Shown here piece after piece: positions 5,809 to 7,170 of a stretch of 7,170 bases of DNA. The stretch is from NCBI GenBank assembly GCA_016292705.1, contig JAEDHZ010000076.1, positions 1 through 7,170 of the forward strand, in the 5' to 3' direction. The notes below the pieces were generated by a model. It was not told the DNA's origin and did no database searches. It saw only the letters and a program-made list of their open reading frames with translations. This DNA is from Clostridiaceae bacterium. Its GTDB lineage: Bacteria; Bacillota; Clostridia; Oscillospirales; Acutalibacteraceae. How positions within the stretch are numbered: position 1 is the stretch's first letter; every line of letters begins with the position of its first letter. A program made the position numbers and the translations under genes.

Positions 5809-7170
5809 TCAGCTTATGTGAAGCGGAAGAAGAACCTCAACCGTTGTGCCTTTGTTTTCGGCACTTTCTATCTTTAATAAGCCGTTATGAAGCTTAATTA
5901 TTTCATCAACAACGGCAAGACCGATACCTGTTCCGTGCTTTTCGTTGTTTGCTTTATAAAACTTTTCCCTGACATGTTGCAAATCAGATTTTGATATTCC
6001 GCAACCATTATCACTAAAGGTTATTTTAACATATTTTTTCAGGTTTTCAACCTTAATTATAATTTTTCCGTTTGTTTCGGTATATTTTACCGCATTATCA
6101 AGAATATTTACGAACACCTGACAAATTCTGTCAGCGTCTCCGTCAACAAAGCTTTCCTCATTTTTCGGTAAGACAATGGAAATGGTTTTTCCTTCCTTTT
6201 GCGCTTTCGGGTGATACATCAGATATGCCTGCTGAACCTCTGCAATGATATCAACAACGCCGTTTTTCATTTTAAGCTTTCCGCTCTGCATCCTTGAAAA
6301 ATCAAGCAATTCTTCAACCATTAACGAAAGCCGCCCTGTTTCGGAAGAGATAACTTTAAGTCCCCTTTTCATGATTTCGTCATCGCTCTTTTCAGCAATT
6401 GAAGAAAGGGTTTCGCTCCAGCCTTTGATTGCTGTCAGCGGAGTCCGGATTTCATGGGAAACGGTTGAAACAAAGCTGTTCTTCATCTCCTCCGTCTGAC
6501 CGAGCTGCTGTGCCATATCGTTAATTGTTTCGCACAGCTCTCCAATTTCGTCTTCGGTATGAGGAATGGAAATCCGGGCAGAAAAATCGCCTTTTGCAAT
6601 TCGCATTGCGGTCTGATTAACCTGCTTAACGGGATTAACAATTGAAGAAACAAAGTAGTATCCGGAATTGAACATCAGCATTGCAATGAGAAAAACTCCG
6701 GCAAATATTGCGCCAATTATCAGATTCAACTGATGATTCGCATCCCGCATTGAAACAAGATAACGCACAGCACCGCAATTCTCACCCGAAGAGTCTCTGA
6801 GAATGTAGCTCATTGCCATTACAGGTTCTCCCCAAAAGGTGTTGCATCTTTCTGTCGCAGTTTTATTTTCAGAGTTAATTGCCTCATAATAATCAGGCAT
6901 TTCAGAGTAATCTGTGATTTCATAACCACCCGAGGATACCAACGGATTTCCGTTTTTGTCAATAACCCATATCTCAATTTTATCACGGTATTCATAGTTT
7001 TCAACAAAGCTTGCGGCAACCTCATTGAATGTTTTTGAATCAAGAGGATAGTAATAACTGAAATATGTATCGGCCAACTCTGTATCGCAGGATTTAAGCA
7101 TCATCTGCGCCGCATGATTATATCTCTGATACACGGAATAGACAAGTATTCCTGAAATGACGATGAGAAT
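5809..7170 (-). CDS. Membrane sensor histidine kinase (HAMP-HisKA-HATPase), 5' end cut by window edge
   Basis: Two-component sensor kinase; 453 residues are visible and the reading frame is open to the right edge, so the true start lies outside. Visible residues 1-12 (ILIVISGILVYS) are the end of the first transmembrane helix. About 13-147 is an extracytoplasmic sensor region, possibly Cache/PAS-like (IEIWVIDKNGNPLVSS). The second transmembrane helix is at about 149-171, then a HAMP linker (about 179-223). The HisKA dimerisation domain starts near 227 with SHEIRTP; His239 (codon 6454-6456) is the autophosphorylation site. The ATPase domain has the N box NILDNAVKY (355-363), the G1 box DNGCG (387-391), an FYKA segment and the G2 box GTGIGL (413-418). 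All key residues are present, so the kinase should be active. Its response regulator is not in the window and probably lies upstream. The stimulus cannot be told. Confidence 0.95.
   Translation of the reverse strand: MLIVISGILVYSVYQRYNHAAQMMLKSCDTELADTYFSYYYPLDSKTFNEVAASFVENYEYRDKIEIWVIDKNGNPLVSSGGYEITDYSEMPDYYEAINSENKTATERCNTFWGEPVMAMSYILRDSSGENCGAVRYLVSMRDANHQLNLIIGAIFAGVFLIAMLMFNSGYYFVSSIVNPVKQVNQTAMRIAKGDFSARISIPHTEDEIGELCETINDMAQQLGQTEEMKNSFVSTVSHEIRTPLTAIKGWSETLSSIAEKSDDEIMKRGLKVISSETGRLSLMVEELLDFSRMQSGKLKMKNGVVDIIAEVQQAYLMYHPKAQKEGKTISIVLPKNEESFVDGDADRICQVFVNILDNAVKYTETNGKIIIKVENLKKYVKITFSDNGCGISKSDLQHVREKFYKANNEKHGTGIGLAVVDEIIKLHNGLLKIESAENKGTTVEVLLPLHIS

Noticed and set aside
5813..5840. 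TTGAGG-N16-CATAAG as a promoter for yqhQ
   Set aside because: Only 4 of 6 matches in each box, inside the kinase coding end; likely chance.
7132..7134. GTG at 7134 as the start of the histidine kinase
   Set aside because: The frame stays open to the window edge and the 12 preceding codons (ILIVISGILVYS) form part of the first transmembrane helix, so the gene continues outside.

Overview
The window reads as an ordinary, densely packed chromosomal segment of a low-GC, endospore-forming Firmicute, most likely a member of the Clostridia (Ruminococcaceae/Oscillospirales-like, by gene order). The grounds are a SMC-ScpAB condensin pair, PrmC and YqhQ (DUF1385) next to two genes known from Bacillus subtilis spores or their neighbourhood (a DUF2953 YtfI-like protein and the germination protein YtfJ/GerW). 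The placement is an inference from gene content and order, not from a database search.

All nine genes lie on the minus strand and are transcribed from right to left. At the right edge is a membrane sensor histidine kinase whose start lies beyond the window (5809-7170). After 41 bases comes yqhQ (TTG start, strong ribosome binding site). It is followed by a very tight run: yqhQ/prmC overlap by ATGA, prmC and an M50 site-2 protease are 2 bases apart, the protease and scpA are 3 bases apart, and scpA/scpB overlap by ATGA. A 58-base gap with a promoter-like pair and a 24-base near-perfect palindrome separates scpB from ytfI, which is followed after 6 bases by ytfJ. A 64-base gap with an 11-bp hairpin leads to a secreted D-alanyl-D-alanine carboxypeptidase that runs off the left edge (1-677).

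Functionally, the core run joins translation termination (PrmC methylates release factors), membrane proteolysis (M50) and chromosome condensation (ScpA, ScpB). The left part joins spore and cell-wall functions (YtfI, YtfJ, carboxypeptidase). The order resembles the B. subtilis scpA-scpB-ypuI-dacB-spmA-spmB region with ytfI-ytfJ in place of ypuI, which predicts spmA/spmB-like genes just beyond the left edge.

No mobile element, CRISPR array, tRNA, rRNA or signs of transfer were seen, and no gene-free stretch exceeds about 65 bases. I found no convincing novel multi-gene system. The most interesting non-coding signals are the palindrome with its possible promoter before ytfI, and the hairpin that buries the ribosome binding site of the carboxypeptidase gene.
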